A DNA stretch of 64,000 nucleotides from an uncultured Fidelibacterota bacterium (GCA_902578385.1 CACHCR010000003.1:43048-107047), one strand, 5' to 3'; numbered from the stretch's first letter, positions 34,979-43,763 are shown. The notes: a model not told the origin generated them from the letters alone. Numbers and translations are program-made.

Positions 34979-35272
34979 ATGGAATCAAATAAAAAACTAG
35001 TTAATGTGAGAATCTTTGGACAAGAATACCCAATAAGAGCTTCATCAAATGAAGAATATATTAAAGAAGTTGCATCTTATGTAGATAAGAAAATGCATGA
35101 AGTGCAACGATCTGTACCATCGTCAATGAATGCATCCAAAATTGCAATTTTAGCTGCTATGAATATATCAGATGAATTGTTTGGTGCTAGACGAGGTGAA
35201 TATTCCTTTAAAGGCGAAGTAGAGTCCAAAGTTAAGTCATTAATTGAGCGTATAGAAGAAATTACAGATTAA
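34979..35272 (+). CDS. zapA: ZapA-like cell division protein
   Basis: A 97-residue protein. The N-terminal VNVRIFGQEYPIRASSNEEYIKEVASYVDKKM is cut short of nothing and matches the ZapA globular head, and the helical tail (IAILAAMNISDELF onward) would dimerise. ZapA binds FtsZ and stabilises the Z ring. Its position directly after pheT is common in many phyla. No 6S RNA follows, unlike in Proteobacteria; folD begins 12 bases downstream. Confidence 0.85.
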   Translation: MESNKKLVNVRIFGQEYPIRASSNEEYIKEVASYVDKKMHEVQRSVPSSMNASKIAILAAMNISDELFGARRGEYSFKGEVESKVKSLIERIEEITD

Positions 35273-35284
35273 GGGGATATTGTA

Positions 35285-36154
35285 ATGGAAACTGCCATAT
35301 TATCTGGCCTGGATGCCAGTAAAGCTTTATATCAAAGTCTCGAAGAAAGAATTGCTCGTTTAAAAGATCAAAATATTACTCCTGGTCTAGCAGCAGTTTT
35401 AGTAGGTAATAATCCTGCGTCTGAAATCTATGTAAAAAATAAAACTAAGAAGTTTGAAGCTTTAGGTTTAAAAACTGATGTATTTCGATTAGAAGAATCT
35501 GTTTCTGAAGACGAGCTTCTTTCACTTATATTAGATTTAAATAAAAATGCTGATTTTCATGGAATATTGGTTCAATTACCATTACCTAAACACATAAATA
35601 GTGAAAAAGTATTAAATGCTATAGTTTCTACAAAGGATGTTGATGGTTTTCATCCAGAAAATGCAGGATTACTGTCTATCGGTAAACCTAGGTTTATTCC
35701 ATGTACACCTAAGGGAATAATATTCATTTTAAAGCATTTTAAGATAGATTTAACTGGAAAACATGTTGTTGTAATAGGTAGGAGCAATATTGTAGGAAGA
35801 CCAATATCTATCTTGGCAAGTTTAAAAGATTTAGGAAATGCAACAGTTACTCTCTGTCATAGTGGTACAAAAGACTTAAAATATTTCTCAAAACAAGCAG
35901 ACGTTTTGGTTGCAGCATTAGGATCGCCTGAATTTGTAGACGCATCTTATATTAAAGAGGGAGCATGTTTGATAGATGTAGGTATAAATAGGGTCGAACA
36001 AGATGGAAAATCAAAAATCGTTGGTGATATCAATCAAGAAAGTGTATCAGGTATAGCAAGCGCATTAACTCCTGTTCCAAAAGGAATTGGACCAATGACA
36101 ATAGCTATGTTAGTAGAAAACACCGTATTGTCAGCAGAATTATTATTAAATTAA
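35285..36154 (+). CDS. folD: Methylenetetrahydrofolate dehydrogenase/cyclohydrolase
   Basis: A 289-residue bifunctional enzyme that interconverts 5,10-methylene- and 10-formyl-tetrahydrofolate with NADP. Family motifs are EIYVKNKTKKFEALGL (catalytic lysine region), GILVQLPLPKHIN, KDVDGFHPENAG, and the nucleotide-binding VVVIGRSNIVGRPIS. The C-terminus has ALTPVPKGIGPMTIAMLVEN. A GGGG-type ribosome-binding site precedes the ATG. It supplies one-carbon units, including the formyl group for initiator tRNA. Confidence 0.96.
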   Translation: METAILSGLDASKALYQSLEERIARLKDQNITPGLAAVLVGNNPASEIYVKNKTKKFEALGLKTDVFRLEESVSEDELLSLILDLNKNADFHGILVQLPLPKHINSEKVLNAIVSTKDVDGFHPENAGLLSIGKPRFIPCTPKGIIFILKHFKIDLTGKHVVVIGRSNIVGRPISILASLKDLGNATVTLCHSGTKDLKYFSKQADVLVAALGSPEFVDASYIKEGACLIDVGINRVEQDGKSKIVGDINQESVSGIASALTPVPKGIGPMTIAMLVENTVLSAELLLN

Positions 36155-36175
36155 TCCGATTTTACAGGAGATATG

Positions 36176-37963
36176 ATGTTTAGAAAATTATTTATTATTT
36201 TAGTGCCAATTTTACTTTTTTCATGCACATCTAGTATAGATGAAACTGAAGTAAAAAAAGCACGTCAATTTTTTGAGTCAATTTTTCAAGATTCAGTAAT
36301 TGATAGCCCAGAATTTCAAGCATCTTTAGGATATAAGTCCAATTATGATAAATGGGATGATATTACTTGGCAACATTCAAGAAAAAAGGCAAAGCAAGCC
36401 ATTACTGACTTAGATTATTTACATAAAAATATTGATTATCAAAAACTAGATGAAAGCACCAAAATTAGCTATCGCCTAATGGAAAAAAGGCTGCAAAGAA
36501 CTATTGATAATGATAATTATATTTTTCATAGCTATATGATAACTCATAGAGGAGGGAAACACTCTCGAATTCCTTCTTTTTTAATTAATTATCATAAGGT
36601 TGATGAAGAGCAAGATATTAAAGATTATATAGGTAGATTACGTAATGTAGAGCCATTAATGGATGATCTGATTGAGCAGTTAAGACTAAGACAAGATGTG
36701 CGAAAAATTGCTCCAGCATTCGTTTTTCCTCAAGCAATCAAAACTTCAGAAAATATTATATCAGGATACCCGTTTGAAGAAACTGATACAAAGAATGTTA
36801 TTTATAATGATTTTATGAAAAAATTAAATGCGCTTGATATATCAGATGCTCAAAAATTACGTTATCAAAGCGAAGTAGAAGCTGTGCTAGTTACAATTGT
36901 AAACTATTCTTATACAAAGCTTATAGATTTTCTTAAAGAACAGCAAAAATTAGCAGATAATAATCATGGTGTTTGGAAGTATGATGATGGAGCTGAATAT
37001 TACCAACATACACTTGATGGATATACGACTTTAGGTTTAACTGCAGAAGAAATTCATGAAATTGGTCTTAGTGAAGTTGAAAGAATACATGGTGAAATAT
37101 ATCAAATCATGGATCAAGTAAGTTTTGAAGGAACACTTAAAGAATTTTTTGATTTTATGAGGGAAGATGATCAGTTTTATTATCCTGAAGGACCAGTTGG
37201 CAGACAAATGTATTTAGATCAAGTTCAAGTTGTGGTCGACACCCTTGCAAATCGTATAGAAGAATTATTTTACGGTTTACCTTCTATACCGCTTCAAGTT
37301 AAGGCAGTAGAAGCATATAGGGAAGCTTCTGCAGGGATTGCATTTTATCAACGAGGTCAAGCTGATGGTAGTAGACCTGGAACGTATTATGCCAACCTTT
37401 ATAGAATGAGAGATATGCCTATTTATAAGCTTGAAAATTTAGCATACCATGAGGCTATTCCTGGTCATCATATGCAAATATCTATACAGTTAGAAGTCGA
37501 AGATATGCCAAGCTTTAGAAAGTATGGTGGTTACAGTGTATTTGCGGAAGGATGGGCATTATATTCAGAAACGCTTCCTAAAGAAATAGGACTTTATAAA
37601 GATCCATATTCTGATTTTGGAAGACTCTCAGGAGAGCTTTGGAGAGCTTGTAGACTAGTGGTTGACACTGGTGTTCATCATTACAAATGGACCAGAGAAG
37701 AAGGTATTGATTATTATATGAATAATACTGCAAATCCAGAGGGTGATTGTATTGGAATGGTTGAAAGACATATTGTTTGGCCAGGGCAAGCTGTTTCATA
37801 TAAAATTGGCATGATAAAGGTGCAAGAGTTAAGAGCTTACGCAGAACAAGAGTTAGGTAGTAAATTTTCACTGCAAGAATTTCATGATGTTGTATTAAAA
37901 AATGGAAGCGTAACAATGAATATCCTTGAAGATATTGTATATGCTTGGGTAGATAGTAAATAA
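36176..37963 (+). CDS. DUF885 family lipoprotein, probable zinc peptidase
   Basis: A 595-residue lipoprotein (lipobox LFSC near residue 16). DUF885 proteins resemble zinc carboxypeptidases and contain a conserved HEAIPGHH, present here at about residue 425, with a downstream EGWALYSE that supplies another ligand. The second of two adjacent ATGs (36176) is preferred because AGGAG lies 5 bases upstream, while the first (36173) is only 2 bases away. Its stop overlaps the cutA start (TAATG). It is probably an envelope peptidase; the substrate is unknown. Confidence 0.85.
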   Translation: MFRKLFIILVPILLFSCTSSIDETEVKKARQFFESIFQDSVIDSPEFQASLGYKSNYDKWDDITWQHSRKKAKQAITDLDYLHKNIDYQKLDESTKISYRLMEKRLQRTIDNDNYIFHSYMITHRGGKHSRIPSFLINYHKVDEEQDIKDYIGRLRNVEPLMDDLIEQLRLRQDVRKIAPAFVFPQAIKTSENIISGYPFEETDTKNVIYNDFMKKLNALDISDAQKLRYQSEVEAVLVTIVNYSYTKLIDFLKEQQKLADNNHGVWKYDDGAEYYQHTLDGYTTLGLTAEEIHEIGLSEVERIHGEIYQIMDQVSFEGTLKEFFDFMREDDQFYYPEGPVGRQMYLDQVQVVVDTLANRIEELFYGLPSIPLQVKAVEAYREASAGIAFYQRGQADGSRPGTYYANLYRMRDMPIYKLENLAYHEAIPGHHMQISIQLEVEDMPSFRKYGGYSVFAEGWALYSETLPKEIGLYKDPYSDFGRLSGELWRACRLVVDTGVHHYKWTREEGIDYYMNNTANPEGDCIGMVERHIVWPGQAVSYKIGMIKVQELRAYAEQELGSKFSLQEFHDVVLKNGSVTMNILEDIVYAWVDSK

Positions 37964-38274
37964 TGATCATAATTAAAACCAGCACAGATAGTCATAAGGT
38001 TATGAAGCTTATTGCTAATACATTGCTTAATAATAAGCTTGCAGCTTGTGTAAATATGATTCCCCGTATGCGTTCAAAGTATATCATGGATGGTAGAATT
38101 ACTGAATCAAGAGAAATTATTATATTGATAAAAACAACTAAAAATCTTGAGAAAAAAGTATATAAAACTATTAAAGAGCTACATAATTATGAGATACCTG
38201 AAATTTCAACTATCCAAACATCAAATGTTGACAAAGACTATGAAAAATGGTTGAAAGATTTTGTTGAAAAGTAG
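37963..38274 (+). CDS. cutA: CutA-like divalent cation tolerance protein
   Basis: A 103-residue protein of the trimeric CutA1 family. LLNNKLAACVNMIPRMRSKY and the later IKTTKNLEKKV and HNYEIPEI with YEKWL are the usual conserved blocks. E. coli cutA mutants show copper sensitivity, but the true role of the family is uncertain. The start overlaps the DUF885 stop by one base. Confidence 0.92.
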   Translation: MIIIKTSTDSHKVMKLIANTLLNNKLAACVNMIPRMRSKYIMDGRITESREIIILIKTTKNLEKKVYKTIKELHNYEIPEISTIQTSNVDKDYEKWLKDFVEK

Positions 38275-38277
38275 TTC

Positions 38278-39378
38278 ATGAAAATAGAAAACCTTTCTGA
38301 AAAAAACGTTTTAAAACTTGTTGTTGTAACATTGTTTTCAATAATGCTCTTAACTGTAGCGGTTGTATTATCATTTAATTTGGATACTTTAAAACAAAAT
38401 TTTTTTGATAAACAAGTCGAAACCTTAACACTAATTCCAGATAACGAAGAAAATGTACTCAGAGTAGTATTTACTGGTGTCAGTTCACCGTTAACTCCTC
38501 ATATTGCGCAACAAAGTGTTGTTATATCAATAAATAATAAAAACTATGTATTTGATGCAGGTTCTAGATCTACAGCTAATTTTATATCTCAAGGAACCTT
38601 AGATGCAGCTTTTATTGAAGCTGTTTTTATTACGCATACGCACTCAGATCATATAGGTAGTTTGGGAGAGCTTGTATTAGCTTCATGGGGTAGAGGAAGA
38701 ACATCATCTCTTCCAGTTTATGGTGCAGGTAAAGAAATTCAGAATGTTGTTGATGGATTTAATCTTGCATACCTACCAGATCGAGAACATAGAACAGTCC
38801 ATCATGGTGAAGAGTTTTTTAAGCCTGAAAATGGACTTTTAATAGCAAAAATCTTTCAGATGCCTAACCCAGAAAGATTAGTGTTTGAAGATAGTAATAT
38901 TAAAGTTTTTGCTTTTGTAGTTCCTCATGGACCTATTCACGGCGCTGTTGGATATAGAATTATTGCTGATGATAGATCGGTGGTGATATCAGGCGATACT
39001 GATGTTATGGACAATTATGATTTTGTAAATGGGGTAGATGTATTGATTCATGAGACAATAATTGAGGAAATAAGTACAAAAGTTAGTGAATCAGCTTATC
39101 GATTAGGCAATGAAAGAATTGGTGAGATTTTTAAGGATATTAATGATTATCATGCTAACTTAATTGATTATGATAATAGACCAGGCTTATTGAGTAAGCT
39201 TGAAGAAATAGATTTAGGAATACTAGCTCTAATTCATATTATTCCAGATAAAGATAACATTATTGTAAAAAGAGCATTAAAGCGTTTTAAATCAAAATCT
39301 AAACATAATGTTGTAATTGCTGATATTAATATGGAAGTACAATTACCACTAAACTCTAAGGAGATTATAGTAAAATGA
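38278..39378 (+). CDS. Membrane-anchored MBL-fold metallohydrolase (RNase Z/arylsulfatase-like)
   Basis: A 366-residue protein with an N-terminal membrane helix (about 12-33) and a metallo-beta-lactamase domain outside the membrane. The zinc motif THTHSDH is at about 119-125, and further ligands lie in VVPHGPIHG, ISGDTDVMDNY and a late LIHIIP. GELVLASWGRGRTSSLPVYG is characteristic of the RNase Z-like/arylsulfatase branch. With an exported domain, an ester hydrolase role is more likely than tRNA processing. Its stop overlaps the nitroreductase start by four bases (ATGA). Confidence 0.8.
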   Translation: MKIENLSEKNVLKLVVVTLFSIMLLTVAVVLSFNLDTLKQNFFDKQVETLTLIPDNEENVLRVVFTGVSSPLTPHIAQQSVVISINNKNYVFDAGSRSTANFISQGTLDAAFIEAVFITHTHSDHIGSLGELVLASWGRGRTSSLPVYGAGKEIQNVVDGFNLAYLPDREHRTVHHGEEFFKPENGLLIAKIFQMPNPERLVFEDSNIKVFAFVVPHGPIHGAVGYRIIADDRSVVISGDTDVMDNYDFVNGVDVLIHETIIEEISTKVSESAYRLGNERIGEIFKDINDYHANLIDYDNRPGLLSKLEEIDLGILALIHIIPDKDNIIVKRALKRFKSKSKHNVVIADINMEVQLPLNSKEIIVK

Positions 39379-40016
39379 ACATAATTGATAGTTTAAATTG
39401 GAGATATGCTACTACAAAATTTGATACACAACGTATCATTTCAGATAGTGATATTGATAAACTAAAAGAGATTGTAAAATTAGCACCTTCATCATGGGGT
39501 ATGCAATTTTATAAGATAATAATAATTAAAGATAATGAATTGAAACAGAAGTTGTTGCCTGCTGCATATAATCAAAATCAAGTAGCTGATTGTTCACATT
39601 TATTTGTTTTTTGCAGCTTAAAAAAGGTGTTTGAAGAAGATATTAATCAAATGATTGATGAGTTTCATCGTCTAAGGGTTAACGATGATAATTATAGTAA
39701 AGAGGGAACAGATAAGTATGCTTCAGGTGCAAAAAAAAGTATTTTAGGAATGGAGCCTAAAAAACAATCAGAATGGCTTAAAAAACAATGCTATATTGCT
39801 TTAGGTCAATTAATGGTAGGATGTGCAGATATGCGTATTGATTCCTGTCCAATGGAAGGGTTTAAATCTGATGAAGTGGATGAGATATTAGATCTTCAAT
39901 CTCAAAATTTAACCTCTGTAGTTCTTTTGCCTTCAGGTTATAGATCTGAAGATGATAAATATCAACACAAAACAAAGGTTCGAAAACCAAATAATCTTCT
40001 TTTTGAAGACAAATAA
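39375..40016 (+). CDS. Nitroreductase family NAD(P)H oxidoreductase
   Basis: A 213-residue FMN-dependent enzyme resembling NfsB-type nitroreductases. The N-terminal RYATTKFD and LAPSSWGMQFYKIIII contact FMN, and the C-terminal half has KKQCYIALGQLMVGCADM and DSCPMEGF with a final VVLLPSGYR. These enzymes reduce nitroaromatics or quinones; the natural substrate is not evident. Translationally coupled to the MBL hydrolase. Confidence 0.88.
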   Translation: MNIIDSLNWRYATTKFDTQRIISDSDIDKLKEIVKLAPSSWGMQFYKIIIIKDNELKQKLLPAAYNQNQVADCSHLFVFCSLKKVFEEDINQMIDEFHRLRVNDDNYSKEGTDKYASGAKKSILGMEPKKQSEWLKKQCYIALGQLMVGCADMRIDSCPMEGFKSDEVDEILDLQSQNLTSVVLLPSGYRSEDDKYQHKTKVRKPNNLLFEDK

Positions 40017-40034
40017 ACATTAAATTATTAAACC

Positions 40035-41144
40035 ATGGAATATATTATAATTTTATTATTAATTGTTTTAATCGTTATGATTTTTATGCAAAATCAAAAA
40101 TCAGATAATGATACTTCAGACGAGAAAATTAAAAATATTGTCGATGAGCTAAATAATTCTTTCAAAAATCTTTCTAATGAAGTTTTGGTTGATCAGTCAG
40201 ATAAATCCTTAGAGAAAATGAAAAATAGTTTAAATGAGCTTTTAGACAATTTTACCAAGAATCAAATTAACTCATTAAATGAAAACACTGATGATTTAAA
40301 AAAAGAAATAATAAAGCAAAAAGAGCTCACAAAGCAAATTGGTGATGATAACAAAAAATTTGAAAGAATTCTTAGTTCACCTGGACCAAGAGGAGATTGG
40401 GGTGAATTGAAAATAAGGACTATTTTAGAGTTAGCAGGTTTAAAAGAAGGAATCCACTTTATACACAATAAAAAGACTGAAACTTCTAAAGACAGGCCTG
40501 ATTATGTAATAAATCTAGCTGATGGAAAAAAACTTATTTTAGACTCAAAATTTCCTTTTACTGCATTTAATGAACTAGTTCAAACAGATGATAAGGAAGA
40601 GCAAAAAAAACTTGTTAAAAAACACTCATCTGAGGTAAGAAAGCAAATGGAATCTTTATCTGATAAAGAGTATTGGAATCAATATAAAAATGCTGCTCCT
40701 TATGTTATTATGGTACTTCCAACTGAAGAATTGTTATACACTGCTTTTCAAGGAGATGATAGTCTTTATAAAGATGGTGTAGATAAAAATGTATATTTAT
40801 GCTCTCCATTAAATTTATTAGCAATGATGCAGGTTGTTTATCAAGGTCATACAAACATAAATCTTAATAAAAATGCTGAGCAAGTTATACTTGTTGCTAA
40901 AGAAATTCTAAAACATGCGACGATATTCAATGAGAAATTTAAAAAAATTGGATATCATGGTGAAAAACTAGTTGAATTTCAAAAAGCAGCAGCTAAGAGT
41001 TTATTAAACCAATTAATTCCAAAATTAGAAAGTCTGGAAGAAATGGGTGCTTCGATGGATAAAGGAAGAAAAATTGATCCAGGTATAAAAATGATTGATG
41101 ATGCACCATACACTCTTGATGAGGATAAAATCGAAGAAGAATAA
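40035..41144 (+). CDS. rmuC: DNA recombination protein RmuC
   Basis: A 369-residue protein with an N-terminal membrane helix (about 3-16), a coiled-coil region (about 25-110), and the conserved RmuC nuclease-like core. The core shows SPGPRGDWGELKIRTILELAGL, KDRPDYVINLADGKKLILDSKFPF, and later PLNLLAMMQVVYQG. In E. coli, RmuC limits inversions at short inverted repeats; the core resembles restriction-type nucleases. It ends 14 bases before the convergent HxlR regulator gene and is the last clearly core gene before the accessory island. Confidence 0.93.
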   Translation: MEYIIILLLIVLIVMIFMQNQKSDNDTSDEKIKNIVDELNNSFKNLSNEVLVDQSDKSLEKMKNSLNELLDNFTKNQINSLNENTDDLKKEIIKQKELTKQIGDDNKKFERILSSPGPRGDWGELKIRTILELAGLKEGIHFIHNKKTETSKDRPDYVINLADGKKLILDSKFPFTAFNELVQTDDKEEQKKLVKKHSSEVRKQMESLSDKEYWNQYKNAAPYVIMVLPTEELLYTAFQGDDSLYKDGVDKNVYLCSPLNLLAMMQVVYQGHTNINLNKNAEQVILVAKEILKHATIFNEKFKKIGYHGEKLVEFQKAAAKSLLNQLIPKLESLEEMGASMDKGRKIDPGIKMIDDAPYTLDEDKIEEE

Positions 41145-41158
41145 GTAATAATTATCTA

Positions 41159-41500
41159 TTACTTAATGTAGCTTAATGCCCAATCATTTAACTGATCTAA
41201 AACTGGTACTAGTGATTTACCTTTTTTAGTCAATGAGTATTCAACTCTTGGAGGAATTTCAGCAAAAATTTTTCTAGAAATTATATTATTTTTTTCTAAG
41301 TCTCTTAATTCTCTTGTTAACATATTTTTACTTATGCCATCAATGCCTCGATGTAATATCCCAAATCTGTTGATATTTTGAGAGATCCTCATAATAATAA
41401 TTGGTCTCCATTTACCACCAATCATTTTCATTGAATAGGTAATGGGACATGAGTCAACTGTACATCCACATATATCTTCAAAACATAGTTTATCTTTCAT
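41159..41500 (-). CDS. HxlR family winged-helix regulator
   Basis: A 113-residue MarR-like/HxlR regulator. CPITYSMKMIGGKWRPIIIMRI is the conserved N-terminal DNA-binding helix region, and the wing is near MLTRELRDLEKNNII with PPRVEYSLTKKG. Cysteines at C5, C12 and C18 make thiol or redox sensing possible. An AAGGA ribosome-binding site is 6 bases before its ATG. It is divergent from the CDGSH gene and probably controls it and itself. Confidence 0.88.
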   Translation of the reverse strand: MKDKLCFEDICGCTVDSCPITYSMKMIGGKWRPIIIMRISQNINRFGILHRGIDGISKNMLTRELRDLEKNNIISRKIFAEIPPRVEYSLTKKGKSLVPVLDQLNDWALSYIK

Positions 41501-41518
41501 AATAGTCCTTTTTTTGTT

Positions 41519-41536
41519 ACTATATTAATAAATAGT
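41519..41536. promoter_or_regulatory. Candidate operator between hxlR-type regulator and CDGSH gene
   Basis: The 100-base divergent gap contains an imperfect palindrome with arms ACTAT and ATAGT separated by 8 A/T bases. HxlR relatives bind similar short inverted repeats. Short arms and AT-rich context make chance possible. Confidence 0.3.
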
Positions 41537-41600
41537 GCCTACTTGCGCAATTTACTATTACTTAATAATTTTTCATATAATTTTTTGAAAGGAAAAAAAC

Positions 41601-41912
41601 ATGAAAAATAAACCTTATTTAGTAAAGCTTGAAAAAGATAAGAATTATGCATGGTGTGAATGCGCAGAATCAAATAATCAACCATTTTGTGACGGTAGTC
41701 ATAATAAAGTAAAAGAGAAGTTTGATAATATCGTAGAAACACTAGTTGACATAAATCTTATCTCTAATGAAAATGAATTATTAAGATTGATCACACAAAA
41801 TGATAAAAAACCAGTTTTATTTAAAGCTGAAAAAGATATCGAAGTTAATTTGTGTGGGTGTAAACAATCTGAAAATGCACCATATTGTAACGGTTCTCAT
41901 TTAAATGTATAA
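41601..41912 (+). CDS. Double CDGSH iron-sulfur domain protein
   Basis: A 103-residue protein with two CDGSH (mitoNEET-like) motifs. The first is CECAESNNQPFCDGSH (about 19-34) and the second CGCKQSENAPYCNGSH (about 85-100). Each has the three cysteines and one histidine that ligate a 2Fe-2S cluster; in the second the aspartate is replaced by asparagine, which is not a ligand. Such small proteins are thought to act in electron transfer or iron-sulfur/redox sensing. It is divergent from an HxlR-type regulator, suggesting redox-responsive expression, and is followed by a bidirectional terminator. Confidence 0.9.
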   Translation: MKNKPYLVKLEKDKNYAWCECAESNNQPFCDGSHNKVKEKFDNIVETLVDINLISNENELLRLITQNDKKPVLFKAEKDIEVNLCGCKQSENAPYCNGSHLNV

Positions 41913-41942
41913 AAAAAGGCGCCTTCGACTTGGCGCCTTTTT
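41913..41942. terminator. Bidirectional intrinsic terminator
   Basis: An 11-bp stem, AAAAAGGCGCC paired with GGCGCCTTTTT, encloses an 8-base loop. A-rich and T-rich flanks on each side let it end both the CDGSH transcript (plus) and the convergent motif-protein gene (minus). Confidence 0.92.
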
Positions 41943-41968
41943 CATATACTCGAGGTAACTTGAGATAA

Positions 41969-42475
41969 CTATTTTGAGTTACTAAAAGCAAGACTTTCGT
42001 CTTCGTCGACTTGACTAAGTTGTGGTTCAGTCTCATCAATTAATATATCTTCTACAGCAACTTCGCTTTGTAATACATCAGGTAGTTCGTCCGCGTAATT
42101 AGTAGAATAAAGATTTCCATTCCATTCAAATGTATTACCAGGACCTAATTCGGCTCTAGCAATTAAGAATGCTTCATTAAAAGAGGGAACAGGGGTTGTT
42201 TCGATTTCGTCAAGTGGTTCAACATTTTCTGAAAATGTTGGCACTGTTTCTGAAGTCATGGCTTCATCATTGACTGAATTCCCCATATTTGCGTTATTAA
42301 CTAATGAGGTAATCTCAACATCCACAGCGCCTTCATTAAAGGTTTCTGTATATGAATTATCCGAGAGTTTGACTTCTTCAGATTGCTCCATTAGAAAAAA
42401 CAAGGAACCGATACATAAAATTACAGCTACTAACACAAATTTTTCAACATTATTGTACATATTTTTTAACTCCAT
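41969..42475 (-). CDS. Membrane-anchored protein with the SFxEAFxxARxELGPG motif
   Basis: A 168-residue protein. An N-terminal membrane helix (about 13-28) is followed by an acidic, low-complexity stretch and then SFNEAFLIARAELGPG with TFEWNGNLYSTNY (about 98-127). The same motif occurs in the next minus-strand gene (42540-42932), so they are paralogues. I recall similar motifs (AR..LGPG..F.W.G..Y.T) in unnamed Bacteroidota proteins, but no function. An AAGAGGTG ribosome-binding site precedes the ATG. The tail is again acidic. Confidence 0.65.
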   Translation of the reverse strand: MELKNMYNNVEKFVLVAVILCIGSLFFLMEQSEEVKLSDNSYTETFNEGAVDVEITSLVNNANMGNSVNDEAMTSETVPTFSENVEPLDEIETTPVPSFNEAFLIARAELGPGNTFEWNGNLYSTNYADELPDVLQSEVAVEDILIDETEPQLSQVDEDESLAFSNSK

Positions 42476-42539
42476 TTGTTACACCTCTTAATGTCGCTTT
42501 CATACCTAATTAACATTTAATAGATAAAATTGTTTCCAA

Positions 42540-42932
42540 TTATTTGTATCGTTTAGCGATTTTATTTAAAAACGTATAGTTAATCTCGTATTTATCGCTA
42601 TCCTTATACGATCTCACTGCTACAACATCTCCTAATGTTTCTTCCGAAGTATAAGTTTTGCTCTCTTTATTGACATCTACCACCTCATCTGCAATGACAA
42701 TTACAGTTTCATAATAAAAATTGGTAGTAAAGTATCGATTATTCCACATGAAGATTTTACCAGGACCTAATTCTTTTCGTGCAGCTCTAAAGGCTTCTGA
42801 AAAGGAAATTTGATCATTACGGTATTGTTCTAAGTAATAGGTTCGTTCAATCATTCCATCACTGTCTATACGTTGATTGTCATTTAAGTCAGAAGAGTAA
42901 AAGGCAAGAAAGATAAATATATTTGTTAGCAT
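42540..42932 (-). CDS. Secreted protein with the SFxEAFxxARxELGPG motif, paralogue of the gene at 41969
   Basis: A 130-residue protein. I chose the ATG at 42932 because AAAGGAG lies 5 bases upstream; the frame extends to a TTG at 42971 without a ribosome-binding site. The N-terminus (MLTNIFIFLAFYSS) is a short signal or anchor. The shared motif is SFSEAFRAARKELGPG then IFMWNNRYFTTNF (about 44-75). The C-terminal part is not shared with the paralogue. Function unknown. Confidence 0.65.
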   Translation of the reverse strand: MLTNIFIFLAFYSSDLNDNQRIDSDGMIERTYYLEQYRNDQISFSEAFRAARKELGPGKIFMWNNRYFTTNFYYETVIVIADEVVDVNKESKTYTSEETLGDVVAVRSYKDSDKYEINYTFLNKIAKRYK

Positions 42933-43026
42933 TAAAGCTCCTTTTGAGTTGTCCTCAAAATTCTTTCTCAATGATATTAATAGAAGTAATTGAAAAAAGT
43001 TCCGTATTTAAGTACTTTAAGTAAGA

Positions 43027-43734
43027 ATGAATGCTCATGCACTAGAATTGATGATTGATGGTGTAACAAAGTTTACTGCGTTTTATCAATTAGTTTGCGA
43101 GAAGTATGTTGATACCATCGATCAGAGCAATTTTGAAAATAGCTTAATGAAAATTGCTGAGTACAAAAATCAACAAAATCTATCAGCATATTTCCTAGGC
43201 GTGGTTGACGACATAGAACTTTCAATTGGTTTGTACGCAGTTTCAGATGATATAGCAACTTCTGAAGATGGTTTAACATACAAGCAGGTTTTTAGAGGAA
43301 TGATTTGCAAGCAATTAGACAACATGTTGGATAAGGGCGTATCTACTCCAATTTTAATTCCAGAATTTTTCAAAGATGAATCAAAGAAAGAATCATATGA
43401 ATATACAGATAGCCAAAAACTTTTGTATGCTTTTGGAAAAAGTAATTCCGATACTTTTTTTAATGGAGACACACCTATCAAAAATTTAAAAGGAGATACT
43501 TTTTATATCAATTATGAAGGATGTAATCCTTCACATATTGAATCAGTTATAAATTATGAGGCTAAAGTAGATAATTTTAAAGAAGAAGATGAAGATGCTA
43601 AATTCCAATATGAACCATCTAATGATAGTAAAGATGACTGGTATGACATAAAATATTCAGAGGAAGAACAAGATAGATATAAAAATGAACAAAAGGTTAT
43701 GGATGTTGTTGACGACGACGATCTCCCTTTTTAA
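43027..43734 (+). CDS. Unknown protein with an SSB-like acidic C-terminal tip
   Basis: A 235-residue soluble protein. Residues 1-175 are mixed alpha-beta and do not resemble an OB fold or any family I know. From about 180 the chain is acidic and probably disordered, and it ends VVDDDDLPF. That end is almost the same as the conserved tip of single-stranded DNA binding proteins (DDDIPF/DDDLPF), which recruits replication and repair enzymes. The protein may therefore dock to SSB partners such as PriA, RecQ or exonuclease I, or compete with SSB. It opens the plus-strand side of the accessory island. Confidence 0.65.
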   Translation: MNAHALELMIDGVTKFTAFYQLVCEKYVDTIDQSNFENSLMKIAEYKNQQNLSAYFLGVVDDIELSIGLYAVSDDIATSEDGLTYKQVFRGMICKQLDNMLDKGVSTPILIPEFFKDESKKESYEYTDSQKLLYAFGKSNSDTFFNGDTPIKNLKGDTFYINYEGCNPSHIESVINYEAKVDNFKEEDEDAKFQYEPSNDSKDDWYDIKYSEEEQDRYKNEQKVMDVVDDDDLPF

Positions 43735-43763
43735 TAAATAAATATGCTTGAAAGAAAAAAAAT

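Noticed and set aside
35273-35284. Possible 6S RNA location after zapA, as in Proteobacteria
   Set aside because: Only 12 bases separate zapA from folD, so no RNA gene fits there.
43027-43734. The protein with the acidic tip as a single-stranded DNA binding protein
   Set aside because: Residues 1-175 lack the OB-fold pattern and aromatic residues of SSB; only the C-terminal tip is alike.
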